NCBI RefSeq assembly: GCF_947500975.1
Contig: NZ_CANMUE010000006.1
Coordinates: 1 to 64,000, forward strand
Reading direction: 5' to 3'
Source of the DNA: an uncultured Polaribacter sp.
Lineage (GTDB): Bacteria; Bacteroidota; Bacteroidia; Flavobacteriales; Flavobacteriaceae
Length of the DNA stretch: 64,000 nucleotides
Shown: piece by piece, positions 16,817 through 25,554 of the stretch
How positions within the stretch are numbered: position 1 is the stretch's first letter
Layout: every line of letters begins with the position of its first letter
The notes under the pieces: model-generated
What the model saw: the letters and a program-made list of their open reading frames with translations, nothing else
The model's database searches: none
What the model was told of the DNA's origin: nothing
Translations under genes and position numbers: made by a program

Positions 16817-18550
16817 ATGGAAACACAAACCATAAAAAACAAAGAAAAATCTACTAAAACTACTGAACGTATTTCTGGTAGCGAGGCAATTGTTAGAAGC
16901 CTTATAGAAGAAGGGGTTAAGATTTTGTACGGTTATCCTGGAGGGGCAATTATGCCTGTTTATGATGAGTTGTATAAATATCAAGATAAAATCCATCATG
17001 TATTAACACGTCATGAGCAAGGTGCAACTCACTCTGCGCAAGGGTATGCTCGTATTTCTGGCGAAGTTGGTGTTGCTATTGCAACGTCAGGCCCTGGTGC
17101 AACCAATTTAATTACCGGTATTGCAGATGCACAAATAGACTCTACACCAATGGTGTGTATTACGGGTCAGGTTTTTTCTCATTTATTAGGAAGTGATGCA
17201 TTTCAAGAAACGGACATTGTTGGTATTTCTACACCAGTTACAAAATGGAACTGTCAAGTAACAAAAGCGTCTGAAATTCCTGAAGTAATAGCTAAAGCTT
17301 TTTACATTGCAAGAAGCGGTAGACCTGGACCTGTTTTGGTAGATATTACTAAAGATGCGCAAATAGAAGAATTTGATTTTTCTTATGAAAAGTGTACAAA
17401 AGTAAGAAGTTATTCTCCAGTTCCTAAAACAAATATTTCATCTCTTAAAGCTGCAGCAGAATTAATAAATTCAGCTAAGAAACCTTTAGTTGTTTGGGGG
17501 CAAGGAGTAATTTTAAGTGAAGCAGAAGAAGCTTTTAAGGCGGTTATTGAAAAAGCAGGAATCCCTTCTGCGTGGACGATTTTGGGTGCTTCTGCAATAC
17601 CTACTAGACACCCATTAAATGTTGGTATGGTTGGTATGCATGGTAATTATGCACCAAATATTTTAACTAATGAATGCGACGTTTTAATTGCAGTTGGAAT
17701 GCGTTTTGACGATAGAGTTACTGGTAAGTTAGATGAGTATGCTAAACAAGCAAAAGTGATTCATTTTGAAATAGATCCTGCAGAAATAGATAAAAATGTT
17801 AAAACAGATGTTGCAGTTTTAGGTGATGCAAAAGCTAGCTTAGAAGCAATTTTACCTTTAATAAATGAAAACTCTCATACAGATTGGCATCAAAAATTTA
17901 AAGATTTGTATGAAGTAGAATATGAAAAAGTAATAAAAAACGATATACATCCAACCAAAGAAGGTTTAACAATGGGTGAGGTTTTAAATCAAATTAATAT
18001 TTATAGTAAAGGTAATGCCGCAATAGTTTCTGATGTTGGTCAGCACCAAATGATTGCTTGTAGATATGCAGAGTTCAATAAAACCAAAAGTAATATTACT
18101 TCTGGTGGTTTGGGTACAATGGGTTTTGGTTTACCAGCAGCGATAGGAGCAAAAATGGCTGCCCCGGATAGAGAAGTAGTTTCTATATCTGGAGATGGAG
18201 GTTACCAAATGACGATTCAAGAATTAGGAACTATTTTTCAGCAAAAAGCAGCTGTAAAAGTGGTGGTTTTAAATAACGATTTCTTAGGAATGGTGCGTCA
18301 ATGGCAACAGTTATTTTTTGATAAGCGTTATGCATCAACAGAAATGGTAAACCCAAATTTTGTTGCCATAGCAGAAGGCTATTATATAAAAGCAAGAAAA
18401 GTTACAAAACGAGAAGATTTAGCAGATGCTGTTAAAGAAATGATGGAAAGTAAAGAGGCTTATTTTTTAGAGGTTTGTGTAGAAAAAGAAGGAAATGTGT
18501 TTCCAATGATTCCTACAGGAGCAAGTGTTTCAGATGTAAGATTATCATAA
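16817..18550 (+). CDS. ilvB: Acetolactate synthase, large (catalytic) subunit
   Basis: This thiamine-diphosphate enzyme makes acetolactate or acetohydroxybutyrate. The ThDP-binding glutamate lies in VLTRHEQGATHSAQGYAR (about 60-80), and the ThDP/Mg motif GDGGYQMTIQELGTI plus NNDFLGMVRQWQ lie near residue 455-490. FAD-region motifs include GMVGMHGNYAPN and GMRFDDRVTGKL. The 577 residues are typical. The regulatory subunit gene ilvN starts 1 base after its stop, so the two are translated together. Confidence 0.96.
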   Translation: METQTIKNKEKSTKTTERISGSEAIVRSLIEEGVKILYGYPGGAIMPVYDELYKYQDKIHHVLTRHEQGATHSAQGYARISGEVGVAIATSGPGATNLITGIADAQIDSTPMVCITGQVFSHLLGSDAFQETDIVGISTPVTKWNCQVTKASEIPEVIAKAFYIARSGRPGPVLVDITKDAQIEEFDFSYEKCTKVRSYSPVPKTNISSLKAAAELINSAKKPLVVWGQGVILSEAEEAFKAVIEKAGIPSAWTILGASAIPTRHPLNVGMVGMHGNYAPNILTNECDVLIAVGMRFDDRVTGKLDEYAKQAKVIHFEIDPAEIDKNVKTDVAVLGDAKASLEAILPLINENSHTDWHQKFKDLYEVEYEKVIKNDIHPTKEGLTMGEVLNQINIYSKGNAAIVSDVGQHQMIACRYAEFNKTKSNITSGGLGTMGFGLPAAIGAKMAAPDREVVSISGDGGYQMTIQELGTIFQQKAAVKVVVLNNDFLGMVRQWQQLFFDKRYASTEMVNPNFVAIAEGYYIKARKVTKREDLADAVKEMMESKEAYFLEVCVEKEGNVFPMIPTGASVSDVRLS

Positions 18551-18551
18551 T

Positions 18552-19082
18552 ATGAATATAGAAAATCAATTATTTACCATATCAGTTTATACTGAGAATA
18601 ATATAGGATTGCTAAACAGGGTTTCTGCAATTTTTCAAAGAAGAGGAATCAATATAGAGAGTTTAAATATTTCTCCATCAGAAATAGAAGGTGTTGCTAA
18701 ATTTACAATTGTTGTAAATATGGCAGAGGATAATGTTAAGAAAATTATCGGTCAGTTAGAAAAGCAAGTAGAGGTAATAAAGGCGTATTATCATGATTTA
18801 GATAATATTATTTATCAAATTTCGGGTTTATTTAAAATTAAATCTGAATTATTGTTTGAAGAACGTCAAATTCAAAATATAATTAAAGAGAGTAACGCAA
18901 GAATTGTTACTGTAAATAAAGACTTTTTTGTGCTAGAGAAATCTGGAAAAAAAGATGAAATAGTAGAGTTATATAATCAGTTAAGTGTTTTTGGTATTAT
19001 GCAATATACTCGTTCTGGTTTAATTGGGATAACCAAAGAAGAAATGAAAATTTCTACATTATTAGAAACATACAACAACTAA
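18552..19082 (+). CDS. ilvN: Acetolactate synthase, small (regulatory) subunit
   Basis: This partner of IlvB carries valine feedback control. The N-terminal ACT domain (about 8-80) shows FTISVYTENNIGLLNRVSAI and FQRRGINIESLNISPSE, and the C-terminal domain (about 95-170) has GKKDEIVELYNQLSVFG. At 176 residues it is the usual length (160-185). The Gly-Leu-Leu-Asn-Arg-Val stretch is the effector-binding loop in known IlvN/IlvH. It is 10 bases upstream of ilvC. Confidence 0.93.
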   Translation: MNIENQLFTISVYTENNIGLLNRVSAIFQRRGINIESLNISPSEIEGVAKFTIVVNMAEDNVKKIIGQLEKQVEVIKAYYHDLDNIIYQISGLFKIKSELLFEERQIQNIIKESNARIVTVNKDFFVLEKSGKKDEIVELYNQLSVFGIMQYTRSGLIGITKEEMKISTLLETYNN

Positions 19083-19092
19083 ATAAATTAAA

Positions 19093-20568
19093 ATGTCAAA
19101 TTATTTTAACACATTAACATTAAGAGAAAAATTAGAACAATTAGGAAAATGTCGTTTTATGGATGCTTCAGAATTTGAAGACGGAGTAAGCGCATTAGAA
19201 GGAAAGAAAATTGTTATTGTGGGTTGTGGTGCCCAAGGTTTAAATCAAGGTTTAAATATGAGAGATTCTGGTTTAGATATTTCTTATACTTTAAGAGAAG
19301 CTGCTATCCAACAAAAAAGACAATCTTTTGTTAATGCTTCATCTAACGGATTTACTGTTGGAACTTATGAAGAGTTATTACCAAATGCCGATTTAGTAAT
19401 CAACTTAACACCAGATAAGCAACATACTAATGTTGTGAAAACAATAATGCCTTTAATGAAAAAAGGAGCAACATTAGCGTATTCTCATGGTTTTAATATT
19501 GTTGAAGAAGGAATGCAAATTCGTGAAGATTTAACGGTAATTATGGTTGCGCCAAAATGTCCAGGATCTGAAGTAAGAGAAGAATATAAAAGAGGGTTTG
19601 GTGTACCAACATTAACTGCGGTTCACCCAGAAAATGATCCACAAGGAAAAGGTTGGGCACAAGCAAAAGCCTATGCAGTTGCAACTGGCGGTCATAGAGC
19701 AGGAGTTTTAGAATCTTCTTTTGTTGCTGAAGTAAAATCTGATTTAATGGGAGAACAAACTATTTTATGTGGTTTGTTACAAACAGGAGCAATTTTATCT
19801 TTTGATAAAATGGTAGCAGAAGGAATTGATGCTGGTTATGCAGCTAAATTAATTCAATATGGATGGGAAACTGTAACAGAAGCTTTAAAGCATGGTGGAA
19901 TTACAAACATGATGGACAGGTTGTCCAACCCTGCAAAAGTAGAAGCTTTTAGATTATCAGAAGAATTAAAAGATATTATGCGTCCATTGTTTCAAAAACA
20001 TATGGATGATATTATGACAGGTCATTTTTCTAAAACAATGATGGAAGATTGGGCTAATGATGATGTAAACTTATTAACTTGGAGAGCTGCAACAGGCGAA
20101 ACTGCATTTGAAAAGCAAGAAATAACTTCGGATGAAATTTCTGAACAAGAATATTTTGATCACGGTACCTTATTGGTTGCTTTTGTAAGATCTGGTGTTG
20201 AATTAGCTTTTGAAGCAATGACAGAATCAGGTATTATAGATGCTTCTGCATATTATGAATCTTTACACGAAACGCCATTAATTGCAAATACAATTGCAAG
20301 AATGAAGTTAGCAGAAATGAACCGTGTAATTTCTGATACGGCAGAATACGGTTGTTATTTATTCGATCATGCTTGTAAACCTTTATTAACTGATTTTATG
20401 AAAACGGTTTCTACAAACGTAATTGGTAAACCATTCAGTTCTAAAAACGATGTTGATAATCAAGAGTTAATTAAAATTAATGCGATTATTAGAAATCACC
20501 CTGTAGAAATTGTAGGTGCTAAATTAAGAGCTTCTATGACAGCAATGAAAGTGATAAAATCAGCATAA
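19093..20568 (+). CDS. ilvC: Ketol-acid reductoisomerase, class II (long form)
   Basis: This enzyme isomerises and reduces acetolactate with NADPH and Mg. The Rossmann loop is [20 protein letters not shown] (about 37-56). At 491 residues it is the long class II type of E. coli and plants, with a duplicated C-terminal helical domain; class I enzymes have about 335. Motifs [33 protein letters not shown] and [11 protein letters not shown] carry the Mg ligands. It closes the ilvDBNC run, with a strong terminator 25 bases after the stop. Confidence 0.95.
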   Translation: MSNYFNTLTLREKLEQLGKCRFMDASEFEDGVSALEGKKIVIVGCGAQGLNQGLNMRDSGLDISYTLREAAIQQKRQSFVNASSNGFTVGTYEELLPNADLVINLTPDKQHTNVVKTIMPLMKKGATLAYSHGFNIVEEGMQIREDLTVIMVAPKCPGSEVREEYKRGFGVPTLTAVHPENDPQGKGWAQAKAYAVATGGHRAGVLESSFVAEVKSDLMGEQTILCGLLQTGAILSFDKMVAEGIDAGYAAKLIQYGWETVTEALKHGGITNMMDRLSNPAKVEAFRLSEELKDIMRPLFQKHMDDIMTGHFSKTMMEDWANDDVNLLTWRAATGETAFEKQEITSDEISEQEYFDHGTLLVAFVRSGVELAFEAMTESGIIDASAYYESLHETPLIANTIARMKLAEMNRVISDTAEYGCYLFDHACKPLLTDFMKTVSTNVIGKPFSSKNDVDNQELIKINAIIRNHPVEIVGAKLRASMTAMKVIKSA

Positions 20569-20592
20569 TTTACAAAGATTTTTAAATTTTAT

Positions 20593-20630
20593 AAAACCTG
20601 TCAGAAATTAAATTCTGACAGGTTTTCTTT
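20593..20630 (+). terminator. Strong intrinsic terminator after ilvC
   Basis: AAAACCTGTCAGAA and TTCTGACAGGTTTT form a perfect 14-bp stem with loop ATTAAA, followed by CTTTTT. It lies only about 13 bases before the ilvA ATG, so ilvA must rely on its own promoter or on readthrough. Confidence 0.92.
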
Positions 20631-20631
20631 T

Positions 20632-20639
20632 TACATTTG
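20632..20639 (+). promoter_or_regulatory. Candidate -7 box immediately before ilvA
   Basis: TACATTTG is a perfect TAnnTTTG match ending 3 bases before the ilvA ATG at 20643. If used, transcription would start at or beside the ATG, giving a leaderless mRNA. It overlaps the T-run of the terminator. Confidence 0.45.
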
Positions 20640-20642
20640 AAT

Positions 20643-21905
20643 ATGCAAACAGAACCAATTTTTTTTCCAAGTTTAGAGGGTGTAAAAACTGCAGCAGATA
20701 ATTTACAAGGAGTTGCTTATAAAACACCGTTAAGTAAAAACAACAATCTTTCTAAGCAGTTTAATGCAAATATTTTTTTTAAAAGAGAAGATTTACAAGT
20801 TGTACGTTCATATAAAATTAGAGGGGCTTTTAATAAAATGTCTTCTTTAAATAATGATGAAAAACAACACGAAATTGTTTGTGCAAGTGCTGGAAATCAC
20901 GCCCAAGGCGTTGCTTTATCTTGTAAATTATTACAGATAAAAGGAACTATTTTTATGCCATCACCAACACCTAATCAAAAAATTAACCAAGTAAAAATGT
21001 TTGGCGAAGATTTTATTGATGTGGTTATTGGAGGAGATACTTTTGATGATGCTTTTAATGCAGCTAAATTAGAATGTGATGCTAAGAACAAAACTTTTAT
21101 TCATCCTTTTAATGATGAAAAAGTAATTGAAGGACAAGCAACAGTTGGATTAGAAATTTTAGAACAATCACTAGAGAAAATAGATTATATTTTTGTGCCT
21201 ATTGGAGGTGGAGGTTTATCATCCGGATTGTCTACTGTTTTTAAATTATTGTCTCCCGAAACTAAAATTATTGGTGTAGAGCCATTTGGGGCTCCATCAA
21301 TGCTAACATCTATTAAAAACAAAAAAAACACAATTTTAGAGAAGATTGACCCCTTTGTAGACGGAGCAGCTGTAAAAAAAGTAGGAGATCTAAACTTTGC
21401 AATTTGTCAGAAAAATTTAGATGAAGTTATTACTGTACCTGAAGGTAAAATTTGTCAAACAATTTTAGATTTATATAATAAAGATGCAATTGTTGTAGAG
21501 CCTGCTGGTGCTTTAAGTATTGCTGCGTTAGATTTTTTTGCAGATAAGATAAAAGATAAAAATGTAGTTTGTGTTGTAAGTGGTAGTAATAATGATATTA
21601 CAAGAACGGCAGAAATTAAAGAAAGAGCCTTGTTGTATGCAAATTTAAAGCATTATTTTATTTTAAGGTTTCCTCAAAGAGCAGGAGCGTTAAAAGAATT
21701 TGTAGCTGAAATTTTAGGCCCAAATGATGATATTACTCATTTTGAATATACTAAAAAGAATAATAGAGTAAATGGTTCAGCTGTTGTTGGGTTAGAGCTG
21801 AGTTCGTCTGAAGACTTAGAGCCTTTGATTCAAAGAATGAAAGAAAAAAAGTTTTTTGGCGACTATTTAAACAATAAGCCAGATTTGTTTGAATTTTTAG
21901 TTTAA
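20643..21905 (+). CDS. ilvA: Threonine ammonia-lyase (biosynthetic threonine dehydratase)
   Basis: This PLP enzyme deaminates threonine to 2-oxobutanoate, feeding isoleucine synthesis. The PLP lysine lies in REDLQVVRSYKIRGAFNKM (about residues 46-65), the phosphate loop in VPIGGGGLSSGL and the adenine-like motif in CASAGNHAQGVA. A single C-terminal ACT-like domain (about 325-420, FPQRAGALKEFVAEILG) gives 420 residues; the E. coli enzyme has two such domains. A TTG two codons upstream is in frame, but ATG at 20643 is the sensible start. It links the thr operon product to the ilv operon. Confidence 0.93.
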   Translation: MQTEPIFFPSLEGVKTAADNLQGVAYKTPLSKNNNLSKQFNANIFFKREDLQVVRSYKIRGAFNKMSSLNNDEKQHEIVCASAGNHAQGVALSCKLLQIKGTIFMPSPTPNQKINQVKMFGEDFIDVVIGGDTFDDAFNAAKLECDAKNKTFIHPFNDEKVIEGQATVGLEILEQSLEKIDYIFVPIGGGGLSSGLSTVFKLLSPETKIIGVEPFGAPSMLTSIKNKKNTILEKIDPFVDGAAVKKVGDLNFAICQKNLDEVITVPEGKICQTILDLYNKDAIVVEPAGALSIAALDFFADKIKDKNVVCVVSGSNNDITRTAEIKERALLYANLKHYFILRFPQRAGALKEFVAEILGPNDDITHFEYTKKNNRVNGSAVVGLELSSSEDLEPLIQRMKEKKFFGDYLNNKPDLFEFLV

Positions 21906-21997
21906 TTTTTAAATTAACGTCGAAAACAATTTCGTGTTTTTTAAATAGAAATTACTTGTTTTGAGCTTAATTTAACTAATTTTGATGATAAGATAAT

Positions 21998-22032
21998 AGT
22001 CAATTGTATATAAATATTTAGACAATTGATTA
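21998..22032 (+). promoter_or_regulatory. Inverted repeat (candidate operator) upstream of the GapN-like gene
   Basis: TCAATTGT (22000-22007) and ACAATTGA (22022-22029) are perfect inverted copies 14 bases apart. Extended to TAGTCAATTGT / ACAATTGATTA they match at 10 of 11 positions. The spacer ATATAAATATTTAG is promoter-like, and the site is 14 bases before the ATG at 22046. A dimeric repressor site is likely, an RNA hairpin possible. Confidence 0.5.
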
Positions 22033-22045
22033 AAATAAAATTACA

Positions 22046-23635
22046 ATGAATACTTTTAAAGAAATTCCAAACGAATATAAAATAACGTCACTTTTACATC
22101 AGAAAACATATTTGATTAATGGTGAGTTAAAAGAATGGAACGGAGATACAGCTGATGTTTTATCAACTATTTCATCTACAGAAAAATACCAGCCAACATT
22201 ATTAGGTACCGTTCCAAATTTGGGAGCAAATGAAGCTTTAGAAGCTTTAGATGCTGCTGTTAATGCATATGGTAAAGGGCAAGGTTTATGGCCAACTATG
22301 AAAGTAGAAGGAAGAATTGCAGCTATGGAAAAGTTTGTTGCTCAAATGAAAACAAAAAGAGCTGAAATTGTAAAACTCTTAATGTGGGAGATTGGGAAAG
22401 CAAAACCAGATTCTGAAAAAGAATTTGATAGAACTATAGAATACATTTACGACACTATTGAAGATTATAAACAAATGGATAGAGATTCTGCTAAGTTTGA
22501 AAAAAACAGCGGAGTTCATGCACATATTAGACGTGGTCCATTAGGAGTAGTTTTGTGTTTAGGCCCTTATAATTATCCTTTAAACGAAACTTTTGCATTG
22601 CTGATTCCTGCTTTAATTATGGGAAATACAACTGTTTTTAAACCAGCAAAACATGGGGTATTATTATTGTCGCCTTTGTTAGAAGCTTTTCAAAATAGTT
22701 TTCCTGAGGGAGTTGTAAATATTATTTATGGTAGAGGTAGAACTTTGGCAACACCTATAATGAAATCTGGTAAAGTAGATGTTTTAGCATTAATTGGTAA
22801 TAGTAAATCTGCTAATGCAATTCAGGCAAATCATCCTCAAAAAAACAGATTGCGTTTGGTTTTAGGTTTAGAAGCTAAAAACCCAGCAATTGTTTTAGAA
22901 GATGCAGATTTAGATTTAGCAATAAGTGAATGTTTAGCAGGTGCAACTTCATTTAATGGTCAAAGATGTACTGCTTTAAAAGTGTTGTATGTTCATGAAA
23001 ATATTGTGGAGGAATTTAACAAACGTTTTTCTGCAAAAGTAGATGCTTTAAAATTCGGAAATCCTTGGGAAGAACGTGTAAAATTAACACCTTTACCAGA
23101 ACCAAGTAAGCCAGATTATATTCAAGAATTAATAGATGATGCTATTGAAAAAGGTGCAAAAATCATCAATAAAAAAGGAGGAGAAAGAACAGGTAATTAT
23201 ATTTTTCCATCAGTATTGTACCCAGTTTCAAAGGATATGAGAGTGTATGAAGAAGAGCAATTTGGGCCAGTAACCCCAATTTTATCTTTCAAAAGTATTG
23301 ATGAGCCTATACATGATATGGCAGAATCTAATTATGGGCAACAAGTAAGTGTTTTTGGTAGTAATGCAAAAACGTTATCACCGTTAATTGATACGCTTGT
23401 AAATTTAGTTTGTAGAGTAAACTTAAATAGTTCTTGTCAACGAGGACCAGATGTGTATCCTTTTACAGGAAGAAAAGATTCTGCCGTAGCTACTTTAAGT
23501 GTACATGATGCTTTACGTTCTTTTTCAATTAGAACTTTTTTAGCTTCTAAAGACACTGAATATAATAATGCAATTTTACAAGATTTGTTAGATAAGAAAA
23601 CATCTAATTTTATAAGTACAGATTATATTTTGTAA
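22046..23635 (+). CDS. gapN: NADP-dependent glyceraldehyde-3-phosphate dehydrogenase-like aldehyde dehydrogenase
   Basis: This belongs to the aldehyde dehydrogenase superfamily, closest in character to non-phosphorylating GapN, which oxidises glyceraldehyde 3-phosphate to 3-phosphoglycerate with NADP. Motifs: [10 protein letters not shown] and KPAKHG (cofactor site, about 177-205), [17 protein letters not shown] (general-base Glu region, about 280) and [12 protein letters not shown] with the catalytic Cys (about residue 311). The 529 residues are longer than the typical 475-500. It stands alone between ilvA and the rimP promoter, behind a candidate operator. Substrate is inferred from family resemblance only. 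Confidence 0.82.
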   Translation: MNTFKEIPNEYKITSLLHQKTYLINGELKEWNGDTADVLSTISSTEKYQPTLLGTVPNLGANEALEALDAAVNAYGKGQGLWPTMKVEGRIAAMEKFVAQMKTKRAEIVKLLMWEIGKAKPDSEKEFDRTIEYIYDTIEDYKQMDRDSAKFEKNSGVHAHIRRGPLGVVLCLGPYNYPLNETFALLIPALIMGNTTVFKPAKHGVLLLSPLLEAFQNSFPEGVVNIIYGRGRTLATPIMKSGKVDVLALIGNSKSANAIQANHPQKNRLRLVLGLEAKNPAIVLEDADLDLAISECLAGATSFNGQRCTALKVLYVHENIVEEFNKRFSAKVDALKFGNPWEERVKLTPLPEPSKPDYIQELIDDAIEKGAKIINKKGGERTGNYIFPSVLYPVSKDMRVYEEEQFGPVTPILSFKSIDEPIHDMAESNYGQQVSVFGSNAKTLSPLIDTLVNLVCRVNLNSSCQRGPDVYPFTGRKDSAVATLSVHDALRSFSIRTFLASKDTEYNNAILQDLLDKKTSNFISTDYIL

Positions 23636-23662
23636 TTACATAAAGATATACTTAGCGCTCAG

Positions 23663-23693
23663 TTTGGTAATTTCCAAACATTTAGTATATTTG
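23663..23693 (+). promoter_or_regulatory. Strong promoter of rimP-nusA-infB
   Basis: TTTG (23663-23666), a 19-base spacer and TATATTTG (23686-23693) match the Bacteroidetes housekeeping consensus TTTG-N19-TAnnTTTG exactly. Start of transcription is expected near 23698. Confidence 0.8.
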
Positions 23694-23723
23694 CAGCGAA
23701 AATCATATCAAATGAAAAAATGA

Positions 23724-23749
23724 AGGGGACTTAAAAGTCCCCTCTTTTT
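23724..23749 (+). terminator. Terminator-like hairpin in the rimP 5' UTR (candidate attenuator)
   Basis: AGGGGACTT and AAGTCCCCT form a GC-rich 9-bp inverted repeat with a minimal AA centre, followed by CTTTTTATATTTT. It lies about 25 bases downstream of the predicted start site and 11 bases before the rimP ATG. It could end upstream gapN transcripts, but its place inside the rimP leader suggests premature termination of the operon. Confidence 0.75.
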
Positions 23750-23759
23750 ATATTTTAAG

Positions 23760-24221
23760 ATGAATGAAACCAAGGTTAGAGATTTAATTGATGAGGCTTT
23801 AGAACTCAATGAATCATTATATTTAATAGATGTAGTAATTTCTGAAAATAATAAAATTCAGGTTACTATAGATGGAGATAATGGAGTTCCACTAAGCGAA
23901 TGCATTAGAATTAGCAGAACTGTTGATAATAGTTTTGATAGAGAAGAAGAAGACTTTTCTTTAGAAGTATCAACACCAGATATTTCTCACCCATTAAAAT
24001 TAAAGAGACAATTCATCAAAAATATTGGTAGAATACTAAAAGTAAAGTTGGCAGAAGAAGATTTAGAAGGTACTTTAGTAGCTGCAAATGATGAAAATAT
24101 AGTGTTAACTTGGAAAGCAAGAGAACCAAAACCAATAGGTAAAGGAAAAGTTACTGTAGAAAAAACAGCAACTATAGATCATAAAGATATTAAAGAAGCA
24201 AAAGTGAAGATTGTATTTTAA
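23760..24221 (+). CDS. rimP: Ribosome maturation factor RimP
   Basis: This cytoplasmic factor assists late 30S subunit assembly. The 153 residues fit the family: an N-terminal alpha/beta domain (about 1-75) with VVISENNKIQVTIDGDNGVP and the conserved EVSTPDISHPLK (family EVSSPGxDRPL, about 69-80), then an SH3-like C-terminal domain. It is the first gene of rimP-nusA-infB, with nusA 12 bases downstream, as in many bacteria. Confidence 0.93.
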   Translation: MNETKVRDLIDEALELNESLYLIDVVISENNKIQVTIDGDNGVPLSECIRISRTVDNSFDREEEDFSLEVSTPDISHPLKLKRQFIKNIGRILKVKLAEEDLEGTLVAANDENIVLTWKAREPKPIGKGKVTVEKTATIDHKDIKEAKVKIVF

Positions 24222-24233
24222 GCAAAAGATGTA

Positions 24234-25490
24234 ATGGAAAATATAGCGTTAATTGATTCGTTTTCAGAATTTAAAGATAATAAAAGTATAGATAGGGTAA
24301 CATTAATGTCTATATTAGAAGAAGTATTTAGAGCTACCTTAAAACGTAAGTTTGGATCAGATGAAAATTTTGATATTATTATTAATCCAGATAAAGGAGA
24401 TTTAGAAATTTGGAGAAATAGAGTTGTAGTTGCAGATGGTTTTTCTGAAGATGATAATGAAGAGATTGAATTAGCTGAAGCAAGATTAATTGAGCCAGAT
24501 TTTGAAATAGGAGAAGACGTATCTGAAGAAGTTAAATTAGTAGATTTAGGAAGAAGAGCTATTTTAGCATTACGTCAAAACTTAATTTCTAAAATTTATG
24601 AGCACGATAGTACTAATATTTTTAAGCAATTTAAAGATTTAGAAGGAGATTTATATACGGCAGAAGTACACCATATTCGTCATAACGCAATTATTTTATT
24701 GGATGATGAAGGAAATGAAATTGTATTGCCAAAAAGTGAGCAAATACGTTCAGATTTTTTTAGAAAAGGAGATAATGTTAGAGGTGTAATTAAAACGGTA
24801 GAATTAAGAGGTAATAAACCTACAATTATTTTATCAAGAACATCACCAGCATTTTTAAATAAGTTATTTGAACAAGAAATTCCAGAGGTTTTTGATGGTT
24901 TAATTACTGTTGAAGGAGTTGCAAGAATTCCAGGTGAAAAAGCAAAAGTAGCTGTAGATTCTTATGATGATAGAATAGATCCGGTTGGAGCTTGTGTAGG
25001 TGTTAAAGGTTCAAGAATACATGGTATTGTACGCGAATTAGGTAATGAAAACATTGATGTTATCAATTATACTAAAAACGAACAATTATTTATCTCAAGA
25101 GCATTAAGTCCTGCAAAAGTAACCTCAATGGAGATTTTACCTTACGAAGAAGAAAAGAATGGTAAAAAAGGACGTGTAAAAGTTTTATTAAAGCCAGAAG
25201 AAGTATCAAAAGCAATTGGTAGAGGTGGTGTAAATATACGTTTGGCAAGTGAGTTAACAGGTTATGAAATAGACGTTCAAAGAGAAGGTTTAGAGGAAGA
25301 AGATGTAGAGTTAACAGAATTTATGGATGAAATCGAAGATTGGATAATTACAGAATTCAAGAAAATTGGTTTAGATACTGCAAGAAGTGTTTTAGAAGCT
25401 AGTGTTGCTGAATTAGTAAAAAGAACCGATTTAGAAGAAGAAACTATTTTAGATGTTCAAAGAATTTTGAAAGAAGAATTTGAAGAATAA
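24234..25490 (+). CDS. nusA: Transcription termination/antitermination factor NusA
   Basis: This RNA polymerase-binding factor controls pausing, termination and antitermination. It has the N-terminal RNAP-binding domain (about 1-130), an S1 domain (about 135-200, HHIRHNAIILLDDEGNEIVL) and two KH domains (about 210-345), with VGACVGVKGSRIHGIVREL and KAIGRGGVNIRLASELTGYE. At 418 residues it lacks the acidic repeats of the E. coli protein, as is usual outside Gammaproteobacteria. It may regulate its own operon through the hairpin at 23724; that is inference. Confidence 0.95.
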   Translation: MENIALIDSFSEFKDNKSIDRVTLMSILEEVFRATLKRKFGSDENFDIIINPDKGDLEIWRNRVVVADGFSEDDNEEIELAEARLIEPDFEIGEDVSEEVKLVDLGRRAILALRQNLISKIYEHDSTNIFKQFKDLEGDLYTAEVHHIRHNAIILLDDEGNEIVLPKSEQIRSDFFRKGDNVRGVIKTVELRGNKPTIILSRTSPAFLNKLFEQEIPEVFDGLITVEGVARIPGEKAKVAVDSYDDRIDPVGACVGVKGSRIHGIVRELGNENIDVINYTKNEQLFISRALSPAKVTSMEILPYEEEKNGKKGRVKVLLKPEEVSKAIGRGGVNIRLASELTGYEIDVQREGLEEEDVELTEFMDEIEDWIITEFKKIGLDTARSVLEASVAELVKRTDLEEETILDVQRILKEEFEE

Positions 25491-25554
25491 TTTAGTGCAA
25501 AAAATAAAGTAAAAAATCATATTTTTACACAATTAAAGGGTTAAAAAATAATAT

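Noticed and set aside
20637..20642. TTG start for ilvA
   Set aside because: It lies inside the TACATTTG promoter-like box; ATG at 20643 is in the same frame and better placed.
23713..23735. Tiny ORFs (MKK, MKGT) in the rimP leader as leader peptides
   Set aside because: Three or four codons with no amino-acid bias; the hairpin alone is the better-supported element.
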